Shown here one piece after another: positions 12,446 through 23,923 of a stretch of DNA of 64,000 nucleotides. Position 1 is the first letter of the stretch. Every line of letters begins with the position of its first letter. This DNA comes from Calcarisporiella thermophila CBS 279.70 (Eukaryota; Calcarisporiellomycota): positions 445,829 to 509,828 of the forward strand of contig NW_027192197.1 in NCBI RefSeq assembly GCF_041956535.1. The letters run 5' to 3'. The notes under the pieces were generated by a model. The model did not search any database. It saw only the letters and a list, made by a program, of their open reading frames with translations, and had not been told where the DNA came from. Position numbers and translations under genes: made by a program.

Positions 12446-12839
12446 GGTGCTAATGGTGAATAGGATGAAAAAAGAGAGAGGGGCCATCAGTTTCTGACTG
12501 AGTAGATCAGTGAACCCCTATGCTAAGAGCAATAATGGTGGGCATATCTAAGCATTAAAATACAGGCTTGGGTTATAAAGTTCAATGAGGCCCCCTAATT
12601 ACCATTCTGTAATTCATTTCATTTTCAAATTGAGCCTGAAGTGGTGGTTTTCTTTCTAAAGACAGTTTTACTCTTAAGGGCTCGAATGAATAAATTTTAG
12701 ATATCGTTACGGGTTCTATCTATTATCAAACTCTGATAGATTCAGCTTGGATGGTATTTCTTTCAACTTAAAGCTGGACGTGATTGCAGAAAATACAGTT
12801 ATTGAATGATAAATGCTCTATCTATTATTGAGTCAGCAC
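12446..12839. other. Convergent 3' spacer, no gene seen
   Basis: AT-rich sequence between the Ku80 stop and the stop of the - strand WD40 gene. It probably holds both 3' untranslated regions. Confidence 0.5.
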
Positions 12840-15061
12840 TCATGAGGAGTACCACTCGAAATCGGTTCGCTTTTCCGAAGTAGTGCAGACCGACCGTCCC
12901 GCCAGTAGGCCAAAATTCCTTGGCCTCCTCCACAACCGTAATTCTTCCACATCTTGCATAATCACGTCGTTGTCTCGAGACCTGTCGGTCAGTCGCCACC
13001 ACCAGGGCTCGCGTGACATTGCGTCGCTAGGATCTATAAAATGCAGCGAAGTGACCGGATTAAGAGAGCGATTATCCTCATGGATGGTGTCTGGTGTGGG
13101 GCAAGGTTCAGAGGTTGATCTGACATGATCTGGGGTAAGAGTGAGGATTGGGTTGGGATCAGGAGTGGGACCAAGGGTATAGAGGCGAATAAAGCCGTCG
13201 TTTCCAGCTAGGAAATGAGTGGTGAAATTTAGATATGCCCAAATGCTCATAGAAAATTAAAGACAACAATAGAGCGTACCAGCAGCTAGACCCGTCCCCG
13301 TAGAGTCAACAGCAAAACCCAATCCTAAGGAGAGTTTATTTCGATGACCATTGAAGCTAAACAGGGGTGGCCGAGGGGGATGATTATTTCTCAAACACCG
13401 GGTATCAAACAGGTATAGCTAACAAGCAGGGAAAAGCGAGCGACTTTGTTAGTAAAACTTATCCAGTTTTGGATTGCCCGAACCATACTTACTGCGCCGT
13501 CCATTCCACTGCCGACGTACAGGTGATCTCCATCGACACTTTGAATCTCACATACTGAACTCGGATACCTTATGGCTAGTTGCCCACGCATTTTCTGACT
13601 CGCGCCGCTCTCATGGAGATCCCTATTAGGCTCCCGTACATCAAAAAGCATCACCCTACCATCACGACACCCTGCCAGTAGACTCCTTCCGCCCACGCCT
13701 GGGCAGAAACGCGCGACAAAGACGTCTGAGCCGGTCATGATGAATCGCTTTCGCCTCGTCGGGTCTGCTACCGTGGCGAGCACGACTTTTTTCGTGGCCC
13801 CTGCCGCAATGAGTTGATCGTGTACGTCGGATGACCACACCGAAGATTTGGGGATATTTAGCACCCACGATGCACTGTCCAGTGAAATTTCTTCACCCAG
13901 GCTGGTTCTGGTGGGGAACATCTCTATCCGAACTTGGCCCGGAAAATTGGCATTGCCGAAATTGGTGCTCCTATTGCATCAATGTTACATTCTTACGGTT
14001 TAGCTTTGATTCATGAAATGTGTATTGGATTAAACTAACACTATAGACCGTTCGGGACCGAAATTAAGTGAAGTTATCTAAGTAATATGCAAAATAAGCT
14101 TCATAGAAGGCGAGGGACAGGAGAATAAACAAAAATTCATTTCAAGCACCAACCTCGGTAGGCGAATTCCAAAGAAGTCGATTATGTGAAATAGCGAAAC
14201 TCTCAGGATTCAGATCAGGGGACGAGTAACCAAAACCGAAGCAGCTAAGTTTAGTCGTATATATGTTTGATTTCTAAGTAGTAATTTATCCTTGCATGAC
14301 CACTTACTGTAAGGAGCGGTTAGAGGAAGCATAGAAAATGTTATCTTTTGGCTCGACCTTTGTATAATAAGGGGCAATGTTAATATAAGATCATAGACAA
14401 TGCTGATATAGCTTTATCCTTACTAGAATATGTTTAACGGATTGAAAATTTTCCTTGATTGTCTTGCGAAGACAAAGCCCTTTCACAGTACATAATCGAG
14501 CATTACTATGAGCATGGAGGGGCAAAAGGTAAGGCTGTGTCGTGTAGTGGAAAAAGTAAACAATATTTACCCTTCATTTGCCCAAGATCGATACTGGTAC
14601 TCGATATTACGTCGCAAAAGGTATCTTATCCCGGAAAACTTTATATTCTGCGGCGAGATTGGCTCAGTTGGCTGCTCAATTTCCTCTTGCCGTTTCCGTT
14701 TAATGCTCTGTGAGCTGTATGGGTGGTTGCCCGAGCTGTTCGCCACGATTTTGAAGTAGCGATTTTTGGCTGCGTCATAATAGAAGCCTGGTATTTCCAT
14801 AGCTTGTGGAGCAGATGGTGTAGCTGTACTGGAGCTAGAAGGAGCCATAGAGGAGGCTACAGAAGGAAGCGCGGAATGTAAAGAGGATGCAAGAAAGGAA
14901 TGAGAGGGCGAGTGGCGTTGCGAGGAGGAAGTATTGTCGTGATGGTGATTTACATTTCTTCTCTGGAATGGGTGGTGAACTCTAGCACGAATTCTCTTTT
15001 TGTGATGCTCATGCTTAATGCTCATTATCCGGATGTCACAATAGGTATTCAAGTATGCCAC
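12840..15061 (-). CDS. DCAF4/WDR21-like WD40 protein, candidate CUL4-DDB1 substrate receptor
   Basis: Eight exons on the - strand (14571-15061, 14424-14505, 14308-14357, 14154-14244, 13493-13921, a 20-nt microexon 13399-13418, 13280-13356, 12840-13207) join in phase to 535 residues. The N-terminus is basic and Ser/His-rich and leads to IPGFYYDAAKNRYFKI, a motif typical of DCAF4 proteins. The rest shows degenerate WD40 blades such as GCRDGRVMLFDVREPNRD, DGDHLYVGSGMDGALYLFDTR, FNGHRNKLSLGLGF and AGNDGFIRLYTLG. DCAF4 relatives dock targets on the CUL4-DDB1 ubiquitin ligase; that role is inferred from family resemblance. The start may be the second Met (15025). The exon 4/5 join is the weakest: sequence just upstream of 13921 reads NFGNANFPGQVRIE in frame and may also be coding. 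Confidence 0.75.
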
Positions 15062-15322
15062 CTGTGACTCTTATTTGCTCTCCCTAAAGTGTCCTTTAAG
15101 TTGTTCGGAGTATAGTTTGATCATTATTCTTACTATAATCCTTTCTATATTTGCCTTCTATATTTGCCTTCGTGTCTTATGTCTAATAATGGAATAACAA
15201 ATGACCAAACGCTAGCTAATTTCTCTCTTTTTACTTCATTGCCTTTGCATTGCGCAGTGCTTTTGCATACATGAGTTGATTTGACCATAGCTCTCTTAAT
15301 TTCTTCTGTCAACCTGGTTTAA

Positions 15323-17034
15323 TTGTTTATTGCCACGATGAAACAAAGAAATGCTTCTATACAAGCATCACGGCTATTCTGGTCAATTGTATTCCCACGC
15401 TTGCCTCTCCTAGTTTCCACAGCTCTCCTACATGCACTTTCAGGTAAATTGCATAAAATTAGTTTGTTACGTACTCCATTTACTTACTTCATTATAGGCC
15501 CTCCATCTCCGGGTTTGGATCTAAGATTTCATATATGCCTGAAATTGGCCCGAGACTTTATCTCCAACTGCAAAAGTATGACTGTCGAGGCCACTCAATC
15601 CCACACCATTCATCCGCTTCCTGGTCCACTCAACTATACGACCGCACCGATCTCTATACCAGCCTCATATCGCGCGCAAGCTGTCCCCTACCTTGAGAAA
15701 TTGCTCCGTGGGCACGAAAATATAATAGAATGGGACTGGAAAGACGAGCATTGGCAAAACTCTTGTGACCCCTTGAGTGGAGAATGGATATACCGCAAGC
15801 ACCAGCCTATGGCTCCCAGCTCCGAGCGTGACATTTCGCATACGGCCGACCCAACCTCGAGCAACTCTAACACAAAATTCTCATTAAATGCATCCTTCAG
15901 CCGAAAGCTATTCTCAACAGGCACACAGAGTGGGATGAGCCTCCAGAGGGTGGTGTATTATTTGCATGGGGGCGCGTATTACCTTGGTTCAACTTACACT
16001 CATCGTCGCTTGATGGGAAAGATCGCAAAGCGATCTGCTGCAAGAGTGTTTGCGATCAACTACAGACTTGCACCACAGCATCCTTTTCCTGCTGCGCTGC
16101 ATGACGCACTAGCCGGCTACTTGTATTTAATATCACCTCCAGAGGACCTAGGACTCAAGCCGATTGACCCCAAGAATATACTCATCATGGGTGATTCCGC
16201 CGGAGGTGGATTGACCTTTGCACTCCTCCTTACTCTGCGGGACAGTGGGTTACCATTGCCTGCCGGCGCTGCTTGTATGTCTCCCTGGTAATAGAGTTTA
16301 TCTCCTTGCTTCTTTTAATGGTACTTATTCTCAAGCTCTTTTTTTTTTTATTTTAAAGGGTGGATCTTTCGCATAGCTTTCCCTCAATAATGGAGAATGC
16401 TAGCACAGATTACGTACCATCTAATGGATTTGTTCACCTTATGTCACCTGCTCAAGATTACACTCAGCTACCCAAGCCCGCTTCGACGTCAGAGGTACCA
16501 AATGACACTTTGAATGGTAATTTGCATACCAAAACCGAACAGTTGAGGAAGCTTCGCCGCCTTCACTTCTATGCGCCCAACACCGCCTTGCAGTTCCCTC
16601 TCGTCAGCCCAGTGTATGCCACAGACTTGGGAGGGTTACCCCCTTTGCTAATACAGGTGGGAAATGGAGAAATGCTACGTGATGAGGGGCGGTTTATTGC
16701 GCATAAAGCATCCAGCAAACTTGGAGAGCGAGAGGCAACCTCGGTCACGCTGCAGGTGTTCGACGGAATGCCTCATGTATTCCAGCTTTTTACTTTCCTA
16801 CCCACGTCTCGCATAGCATTTACTCAGCTGGGGGAATTTGTCCAAAGAGTTACCGCTCCTCACCCTCGCATTCCTCCCGAGACTATTAAGCGGATGCGGG
16901 TTAATATGCGTGGAGAGATCAAGGAAGAAACGGAGCCTCCTGTGGACGTGAGAAGTTGGGAGAAAAGATTCTTGGAGCAGGATATGCTACACCGATTAAA
17001 AGAGTTTTTCGTCCATGACCACATAATAATTTAA
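15323..17034 (+). CDS. Alpha/beta hydrolase of the HSL (lipase/esterase GDXG) family
   Basis: Three exons (15323-15443, 15498-16287, 16359-17034) give 528 residues from the first Met, or 523 from the Met at 15338. A hydrophobic N-terminal segment (FPRLPLLVSTALLHAL) could anchor it in a membrane. The oxyanion-hole motif YYLHGGAYYLGS and nucleophile elbow GDSAGGGLTF are intact. So are the partner regions PPLLIQVGNGEMLRDEG (acid residue) and DGMPHVFQLF (catalytic His). These enzymes cleave short- or medium-chain esters, and fungal members include steryl and acyl-glycerol esterases; the substrate here is unknown. A Ser/Thr-rich insertion precedes the HGG motif. The first intron is 54 nt with no stop and a multiple of three, so retention would insert 18 residues. 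The gene diverges from the DCAF4-like gene across about 260 bp. Confidence 0.85.
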
Positions 17035-17658
17035 CTATTTATTCTAATTTCAAAGGTAATTCATTTTCCATGTGTATGGGTTTTTTCATGTAGATACTTT
17101 TGACGACTTTTCACAATCTTCATTTATGTAATTATCTTGATTATCCCTTGATTGAAGATTTCCACAACCGCGAGTCTCTTGAGGGATAGCAGGATCGGTA
17201 ATAGGTATCTTAATTTTCCCTATAATGCAATTTAGTTAGAATAGAAAAAGAAAGTCCCTGTGCTTAAATACTTTCAATTTATCGTTTTCTCCACGGCTTC
17301 TGCATTATATTTTGAAAACTCCTGCTCAAATTTACAAATGCTAAGTTTAATAAAGGATGATAAATATCAAATCAATCCATATTGACCTAACCAAAATACT
17401 ATTAAAGTAATTGATACACAGTGTATCAATTGCTTTAATAGTATTTTGTGTGGTTAGCGCATAAAGCTAAACCGCGAGTTATGCATATAAAATGACCTCG
17501 GATATAATCTCCTGGCGAATGCGAGTTTTACATTTCGATTTTCCGAACTAGTATCTCGGATATTAAAGTTTAACGAGTTGGATAAAATGCAAAGGATAAA
17601 ATGAACTCGATTAATTCTATTCAAATTCTTTTTCATATAATACTACTCCATCGCCAAT
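17035..17658. other. Intergenic region with a large palindrome
   Basis: AT-rich spacer between the hydrolase and the flavodoxin-like gene. No coding region is supported. It contains the palindrome listed separately at 17387-17457. Confidence 0.5.
17387..17457. repeat. Near-perfect 71-bp inverted repeat (hairpin)
   Basis: The left arm (17387-17419) starts CCTAACCAAAATACTATTAA, and the right arm (17421-17457) ends TTAATAGTATTTTGTGTGGT then TAG. The arms pair almost completely, with one base between them, one internal mismatch and a small bulge. The element is AT-rich and lies about 200 bp upstream of the flavodoxin-like gene. It could be a miniature palindromic element or a cruciform/terminator-like structure. 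Confidence 0.8.
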
Positions 17659-18482
17659 ATGCCACGTATTTTCATTGTGTATTACTCATTGTATGGCCAC
17701 GTCCGCCAGTTGGCCGAATCTATGATGAAGGGTGTTAGTGCGGTTCCAGGAGTTGCAGTCGAAATGTTCCAGGTTCCCGAGACGCTTCCCCAAGAAGGTA
17801 CGTCAGAACAGATTGCCGTAGCTTGAGCGTCAGAAAAGTGTACTAAAGTCAAGACCCTTATCCTATACAGTTCTGCAAAAAATGAGTGCGCCACCCAAGT
17901 CCAGCGACCCCGTTATCACCCCCGAAAAGCTAACGGAGGCCGATGGGATTCTCTTTGGGATCCCTACACGATACGGCAGTAAATCTGCTCAATGGCAAAC
18001 GTTTATTGATGCCACAGGAAAACTTTGGATGTCAGGAGGTTTAGACCGCAAGGTTGATATCCCAGCTTTCCACCCCTCTTTGTATGCACGTTAATTTAAT
18101 TTTTTGGACTCTATTTGGTAGTTTGCTGGCACCTTCTTTTCTACTAGCTCCCAACATGGTGGCCAGGAAACCACTGCCCTGACATTTCTAACTACACTTG
18201 CTCATCATGGTATGATATATGTCCCATTGGGATATAAGGATGCACCTGGCCTCCTATCTATGGATGAAGTTGCAGGAGGATCTCCCTACGGGGCGGGGAC
18301 CATGACTAAGGCGGATGGAAGCAGGTAAGAGAGTGGCAATTCTTTGAGAGAACCCTGTCAACCCCAATTAACACGTCTTATCTTTAAGAATGCCCACAAA
18401 GCTAGAGTTGGAGGTAGCTCGTGCCCAGGGACAACGGTTTGCTGAGATCGTGTCTCAATATATAAGGGGTGCAAGTCTGTAA
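17659..18482 (+). CDS. Flavodoxin-fold NAD(P)H:quinone oxidoreductase, WrbA/Ycp4 type
   Basis: Four exons (17659-17797, 17871-18052, 18122-18324, 18389-18482) join in phase to 205 residues, the usual length. The start [19 protein letters not shown] is the FMN phosphate-binding loop of this family. Further landmarks are [55 protein letters not shown], and [11 protein letters not shown] with [11 protein letters not shown]. WrbA-type proteins bind FMN and reduce quinones with two electrons, limiting redox cycling; fungal Ycp4/Pst2/Rfs1 homologues are often membrane-associated. The second intron uses a weaker GTTGAT donor, but it is the only join that restores the family sequence. Confidence 0.9.
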
Positions 18483-18766
18483 CCTACTGACACCTTGAAA
18501 AATTCAACGCATATTCTTAAAGTGCCTAAAAAGAATAATAAATCTCAAATTCGACTTGCAACAGTGACAAGTGTTGCAAGCTCTAATCTGCTTCGACTCA
18601 CAAGGGCTACAGTGGCAAGAGGGGAGAAAGCTCAAAGAATAGAGCAAAAAATAAGGAAAATCTTTTGATGAAATTGACATACCTGAACCAAACGATAAAA
18701 CAACCTTCGAAATGGCAGTCACATACACTTTTCTGAACACTACTCTAGGTGCTGATTTTATAAGCA

Positions 18767-20015
18767 ATGCCCTCAGTTGATCCACCAGCTCCCACCCCTA
18801 TTAATTCAGGGACTTTTCCTTTATTGACTCGGGAAGATGTACTGAATTGTTCCTTTTCTTCCTGGTATGGGAAATTCCGTCGCATCACTATTAAATCAAA
18901 GATCATTCCTCTCCCTGAGGATTTTGTTGAATATCTAAATGCAGATGGTGTCTTTGTCCCACAAGACAAGTTAGTCTTCAAAATTTTAGTTTAGAAAATC
19001 TTCATGCAGTTTATTCACTCTTGTCTCATTCTATTTCAGCACCATGGTCTCTTCCCTGAGCGATGATGAGGAGATTGATAATGTCGAATCAATAGCTGAC
19101 GAGTCTGACGACGAAAAGAGCAAAAGAAACATTCCTCCGTCCTTCCCTGCCATCGAATCTCAAATTCGAGAAGCAATAGAAGAATTCGAGGGTGCAGTGT
19201 TTCCTAAACTTAACTGGAGTTCACCACGAGATGCTTACTGGATTTCTTCAACGGGATCTCTTAAATGCTCCTCGCCAACCGATGTATTCTTGCTGCTGAA
19301 AGCTTCGGATTTTATCGCCCATGATTTGTCCCACGCATTTGAGCGATGCCATAATCAAAGCAACAACGAGGAGTCGCGTCCACCGGTATTTGAACTAGTG
19401 CTAAGGAAGTGGTACGATTTGCCTCCAAGTATGGAGTTTCGCTGTTTTATCAGAGATGGAAAGCTAATTGGTAAGCATCAACGCCCTAGAGAGTATCTAG
19501 TACGAAGCGCTCATGATTGAATTTTTAAAGCCATCTCTCAACGTGATATGAGCTATTATCCATTTCTTGAAGAAATGAGGGATGAATTGCGTCAAAAAAT
19601 AGTCGATTTTTATGAGTGTAGTATCCAAGGTTTATTCCCTAGTCAACACTGTAGGTCAAACAATTTCTTGCTAGTTTTTATAAGACTTAATATTTTTCGT
19701 TCGCTTCTAGTCGTCCTCGACGTGTACATGACCCGAAACCGCGACAAATTGTTCATCATTGATTTTAATCCTTTTTCACTTTCAACCGATAGTTTACTCT
19801 TTTCCTGGCAAGACATCATTTCTCTGCCAAATGCTACTGCCCCTGAAATACGCTTTATCGCATCGCACGCGGAGGCGAATGCGGCTAGATGTGCAGCGGC
19901 ACCCTTCTCGCACAATCGATATCCAAGCGATATTGTGGAACTCTCTGATGGTGAGAGCATTGCAGATTTTGCTCGGCGATTTCATCAAGAAATGAGGAAT
20001 GTGCGTGAGACTTAG
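18767..20015 (+). CDS. cdc123: Cdc123, assembly chaperone for translation factor eIF2
   Basis: Four exons (18767-18969, 19040-19470, 19531-19650, 19711-20015) give 352 residues. It shows the D123 family pattern: VLNCSFSSWYGKFRRITIKSK with LPEDFVEYL near the N-terminus, an acidic linker (SDDEEIDNVESIADESDDE), then an ATP-grasp-like core with PKLNWSSPRDAYWI, LVLRKWYDLPPSMEFRCFIRDGKLI, and DVYMTRNRDKLFIIDFNPF. Cdc123 binds the eIF2 gamma subunit and promotes assembly of the eIF2 trimer in the cytosol. The predicted Mg-ATP ligands (the Asp and Asn of the DFNPF motif) are present. It converges on the carboxypeptidase gene with only about 130 bp between stops. Confidence 0.92.
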
Positions 20016-20145
20016 TTCATTTTAACCTATTCTGCTCTTCACCCTTAAAAATACAAAATAAATAAATAGAGTTCAGGTATTATAAATAGAAATTTGTCTT
20101 TGGAACATTGTCCTCTATCGTAAATCGTCAAGAAAGAAAATATGG

Positions 20146-22070
20146 TTAAAATTCTCTTCTGCCTTCTAACCAAGTTTTAAACATGTACAAAGACACTTCA
20201 GGTTGATAGTAGGGCACTTCGTGACCAGCCATATAGATCGTCGTGAAAACGAAGTTTTTGCTCCTCTTTTGTCGCCCAGCAGGCCTACCCATATAGTTCC
20301 ACTCTTTGAGTGTCTGGTTTGCAAATGTATCACGGCCACTCCACGGGAGGGCATTCGCGTATGCGAGATTACCATACCAATTGCAAATGTAATCTAGAAA
20401 AAACCGAATGTAAACACCTTGTCTTTACAATCTCCATGTAGAGGTGGCATATTACCGAGATCACCTTCATAAAGTAGCACGGGTACATCATGTTCAAGCA
20501 ACCATGCGACATGCTGCTGAGACGGGAAACCGTTGTCTCCCGCTTCGAAAAACCTATAGCTCACTTCGTCATCACAATCGGTAAAGTTCATATTCAGTGG
20601 AATCCCCAATGCACTCTTGATCTCAGGTCTACGCAGGAATTGAATATAATCCTCATTTATCTTGTCAGTATCCTTGGTGAGGATATTGTAGTAATTAATG
20701 TGAGCGTCTTCTAGCGGCAAGAGGGTGATATTTGAACAGAGGTCATACGCGTAAGAACACGCTTTATCGTTATTATTGCTATTGTAGCACACTTGCACTA
20801 ACAAAATTGCCTGTACTTAATAAATATCCATAGGATGAGCACGGAGTGTGATGTCTTACCTGCTGGCTTGCATCTTGAGTGATATTGCTGATTCATTTTC
20901 TCGCATGTTTTCTGATCAAAAAGGCGCTTGTCTTTTGAAAATTGCACAATTTTAATTGCAAGAAGGATTTGAATAACCATAAAAACTTACAATTGTTGTA
21001 GCAACCAAAATCAGCATAGTGCCCGCTGTAAAAACATATAGACTATTAGAAGGAGTGCTCTACCTAACCGCTGATAAAACTAGAAACCTACAACTGTATT
21101 AAGGGGCTATAGCATAATATTAGGGACTATACTTTCTAAATCGTTAATAGAAATATCTTTTACTCTGTCCATCCATTGCCAATGCCAATACTTTGCAGAT
21201 TGATCACGAGTTGCCCCGAGCCAACTTTCTTATTGTTTTCTACAATATGGCGTGAGAGCGTGGGAATATACTTACCTAAATAAATAGCATAAAATTGTGA
21301 AAATGTCACTCTTTCTCACAACCAATGCTTCTCAAGAAACTGAGGGCAAATATCGAAATATAAGAGGAAATCATTGCTTACCAGCATAGGATTCCCCGAA
21401 GATAAAGAATGGTAATTCTCCATACTTGCGAAAATTAGAAAGCCAGATTTGAAGAAATTTATACATATCCTGACTTGCTAGTTCAGTAGTGTCATCGACC
21501 ATGTTTCCGAAGCTGAAGCCAGCGCCTGCAGGCTGTAGTGAAAAGTGGAGCTCCATTATTCAGTAGTGCTAACAAACCATAGGATCACTTACTTGGTCGA
21601 GATAAAGCATATTTGAGACCTCGTTCCAGGATGCTTTTCGATGGATTTGTTTTGTTTTCGTAGCTGTGCAAGGGCCATTCTCTTGAAAGAGTCCGATCAT
21701 AGAGGAACATCCTGGCCCTCCGTTAAGCCAGAGGGTCAATGGAGCCTTGTCAGGATTTTTTCGTGCCTCGAAAAACCAAAAAAACAGGTGCTTATTATCG
21801 GGTGTGTGAACTAGAATCATCCGCATATTTCAACTGTTAATTCAACAACTTCTGATGGGACAAGTCACGCTTATTATGCATACAGTATCCAGAGTATTGC
21901 TTGACATTGTCGCACAGCTTGGGCTCTTTAAACGTAATACTATAGCGTTTATAATTGGGTACACTTAATTTTCTTATATTTCCTTCGAACACTTCCACCT
22001 CAACTGGATGAGCAGTCACGTTCACAATAAGTATTATCAGTATTATCAAAGCAGTGGGAGTGAGGTTCAT
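20146..22070 (-). CDS. Serine carboxypeptidase (S10 family), secreted or vacuolar
   Basis: Read on the - strand from ATG at 22070. The N-terminus is a signal peptide ([20 protein letters not shown]), followed by a short propeptide-like segment. S10 landmarks follow across several short introns: [51 protein letters not shown], the nucleophile [16 protein letters not shown] and [10 protein letters not shown] Cys-rich middle follows ([25 protein letters not shown]). The catalytic Asp is in [16 protein letters not shown] and the catalytic His in [18 protein letters not shown], with the stop at 20146-20148. All three catalytic residues are therefore present. These enzymes remove C-terminal residues at acidic pH in the vacuole or outside the cell. 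The short C-terminus shows no GPI signal or Kex1-type membrane anchor, so the carboxypeptidase Y group is more likely. Small exons around 20820-21270 are only partly resolved. Confidence 0.88.
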
Positions 22071-22677
22071 TATAAGCAGATTATATATGTAAAAGTGTAA
22101 GTGGTTTGAAGAATTAACGTGAAAACATAGTGGAAACTAATGATTGAAACGCTCAGTCCTCAAATTATCGGCAAGACCCCTCCGCGGGGTATCAAATTAT
22201 CGCATTTACTTATATCCCTGCAATTTCGAGGTAATTTTTGGGCGATTTAATCCCTGGTATTCATAGATTTTGGGAGATCGATAGAAATGAATCAAAAACC
22301 TAAAGCCTAGTGCGTAATTGATAGCGTAATATTATCGGTTTAACAGGCCAAAAGCATATCCAGGGATTAGCGAGAATGTATTGTCGAATCGAAAGAGCGT
22401 AGTTCATTTATTGAAAACAGTATCCAAGTGTTAAGTATATATATCTATTGGTTTATTTTTTTCACGGATGTTTCGTTAATTTTATTTATAGGTAGCGACG
22501 AGGGCTTCCAAAAGCTATCTTGGCCACAAGATACCGGATACACGGGATATATGAATACAAATAACGCAGTAATGCAAACAAAAATAATTGAAAAATCAAC
22601 AGATAAATATTAGAGTGATGTCAAAACTCATCCCCCTCGTGTGCGAAGTAATGTGTGTAGACGATAACTATAGAAAG
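22071..22677. other. Upstream region of carboxypeptidase gene, no gene seen
   Basis: AT-rich spacer. At 22160-22202 an 11-bp direct repeat TCAAATTATCG brackets a GC-rich hairpin (ACCCCTCCGCGGGGT), about 100 bp upstream of the carboxypeptidase start. The CCCCT core resembles a fungal stress-response element. No coding region is supported. Confidence 0.4.
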
Positions 22678-23613
22678 CTATGCTAAGTATAAAAATAATG
22701 CATAGTATGCCAGCAGCAATTTCTTACTAGTAGAATACACAATCAGTCCTCCCAAGGCACTCATTATCACTGCAGGTACACTCAGCTAGGTATAAATTGT
22801 ATCTTAGTCATTTAATAGGCTACGCAAAAAACAAAGTGAACACAAACTATTTCAGCGTGAGATAGTACAAATGGGAGACCTAGAAGGAAATAAAATTAGC
22901 CTAAACCTGAATATTCGCATGCCATTATTATAAACTTCTTACCGAGTCCAGAGAGTATTAACATTCCGGTTAGGAAGTAACCCAAATCTAGAACACCGCT
23001 ATATTGTACGAAGGTAAAATTAACATCCGAATGCTACTTTCACAAGAAAATCCTCTACCTGCTGTAGCTATCATCGGACAAATCGTCGTTGTTTGCGTAT
23101 CTTTTACATATTGCGTTTGGAAGCGGTGCAAGAAGATAAGTGGCAACTAGACTCTCCAAGTGTTAAGTAAATCTATCATAATTATATGAGGAAATATAGA
23201 TAGCACTCACCCACTAAGAGTGGTAACCAGCTCCTATGAAACAGGTAATATAATATTAAAAATAGGCTCTAATGTTCAACAAGTTTCATAGGTTACTTGT
23301 AGAGAGCACAAGAGAGGAATACCAGTAGGAAACCACAAGCAAGAATAAAAGCAAGGGCAATTATCCTATTGAAATTGAGATATTATAATGAGCCATCACT
23401 AACAAACTAAGATGTCTACAAATTTCTATAGCAAGAATATCAACAAATATAGTAATGAATTGTATAACTTACGCTAAATAATTATTGAAAAAAGATATAA
23501 AAGGATTATTTAAAATTGTGAAATCATGCCTGAAAAATTTGGATAGATCATCGAGGAAGACATAACCATAGATGGTTGAAAATGAAAAACAACTCACTTC
23601 TTAGACCAGCCAT
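22678..23613 (-). CDS. vps55: Vps55 / LEPROT-family endosomal membrane protein
   Basis: This gene is broken into very small exons and is easy to miss. On the - strand, exons 23297-23365, 23211-23233, 23059-23146, 22943-22998, 22848-22879 and 22678-22785 join in phase. They give a small four-helix membrane protein: IIALAFILACGFLLVFLSCA, then SWLPLLVVATYLLAPLPNAIC, a hydrophilic loop NDDLSDDSYSSG, VLDLGYFLTGMLILSGLGL, PFVLSHAEI, and IMSALGGLIVYS. This is the Vps55/OB-RGRP pattern, about 130 residues. Vps55 works with Vps68 in late endosome to vacuole sorting. An ATG at 23613 opens MAGLR, just like family N-termini, followed by a GTGAGT donor. Its phase misses the next exon by one base, so a microexon, an alternative donor or an upstream start is needed. 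The N-terminus is unresolved; the rest is solid. Confidence 0.85.
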
Positions 23614-23923
23614 GCTGATATGTAATCACTTCTATAAAACCGATGTCAAGATTACTCCACCACGAATATTGACGTCGTCCCTATAAGGTTCATATTTGTA
23701 AGGGAAAGTCACAAAAACACCAATTTAGGCAAAAGTCAACTTGTATCAATACTCTTATTTTTACTACTTATATACTTCCAATTGATCTTCTTTCCATCTT
23801 TCAATTTTCTCATACACTTCTTCTTTTCTACGTTTAATCAATTCACTCTATTATCTTAATTTTATCACCAATTCGATCTAAATATTTATTTTTGTGTTTC
23901 TCGGTATCATATTTTCCTCGCAA

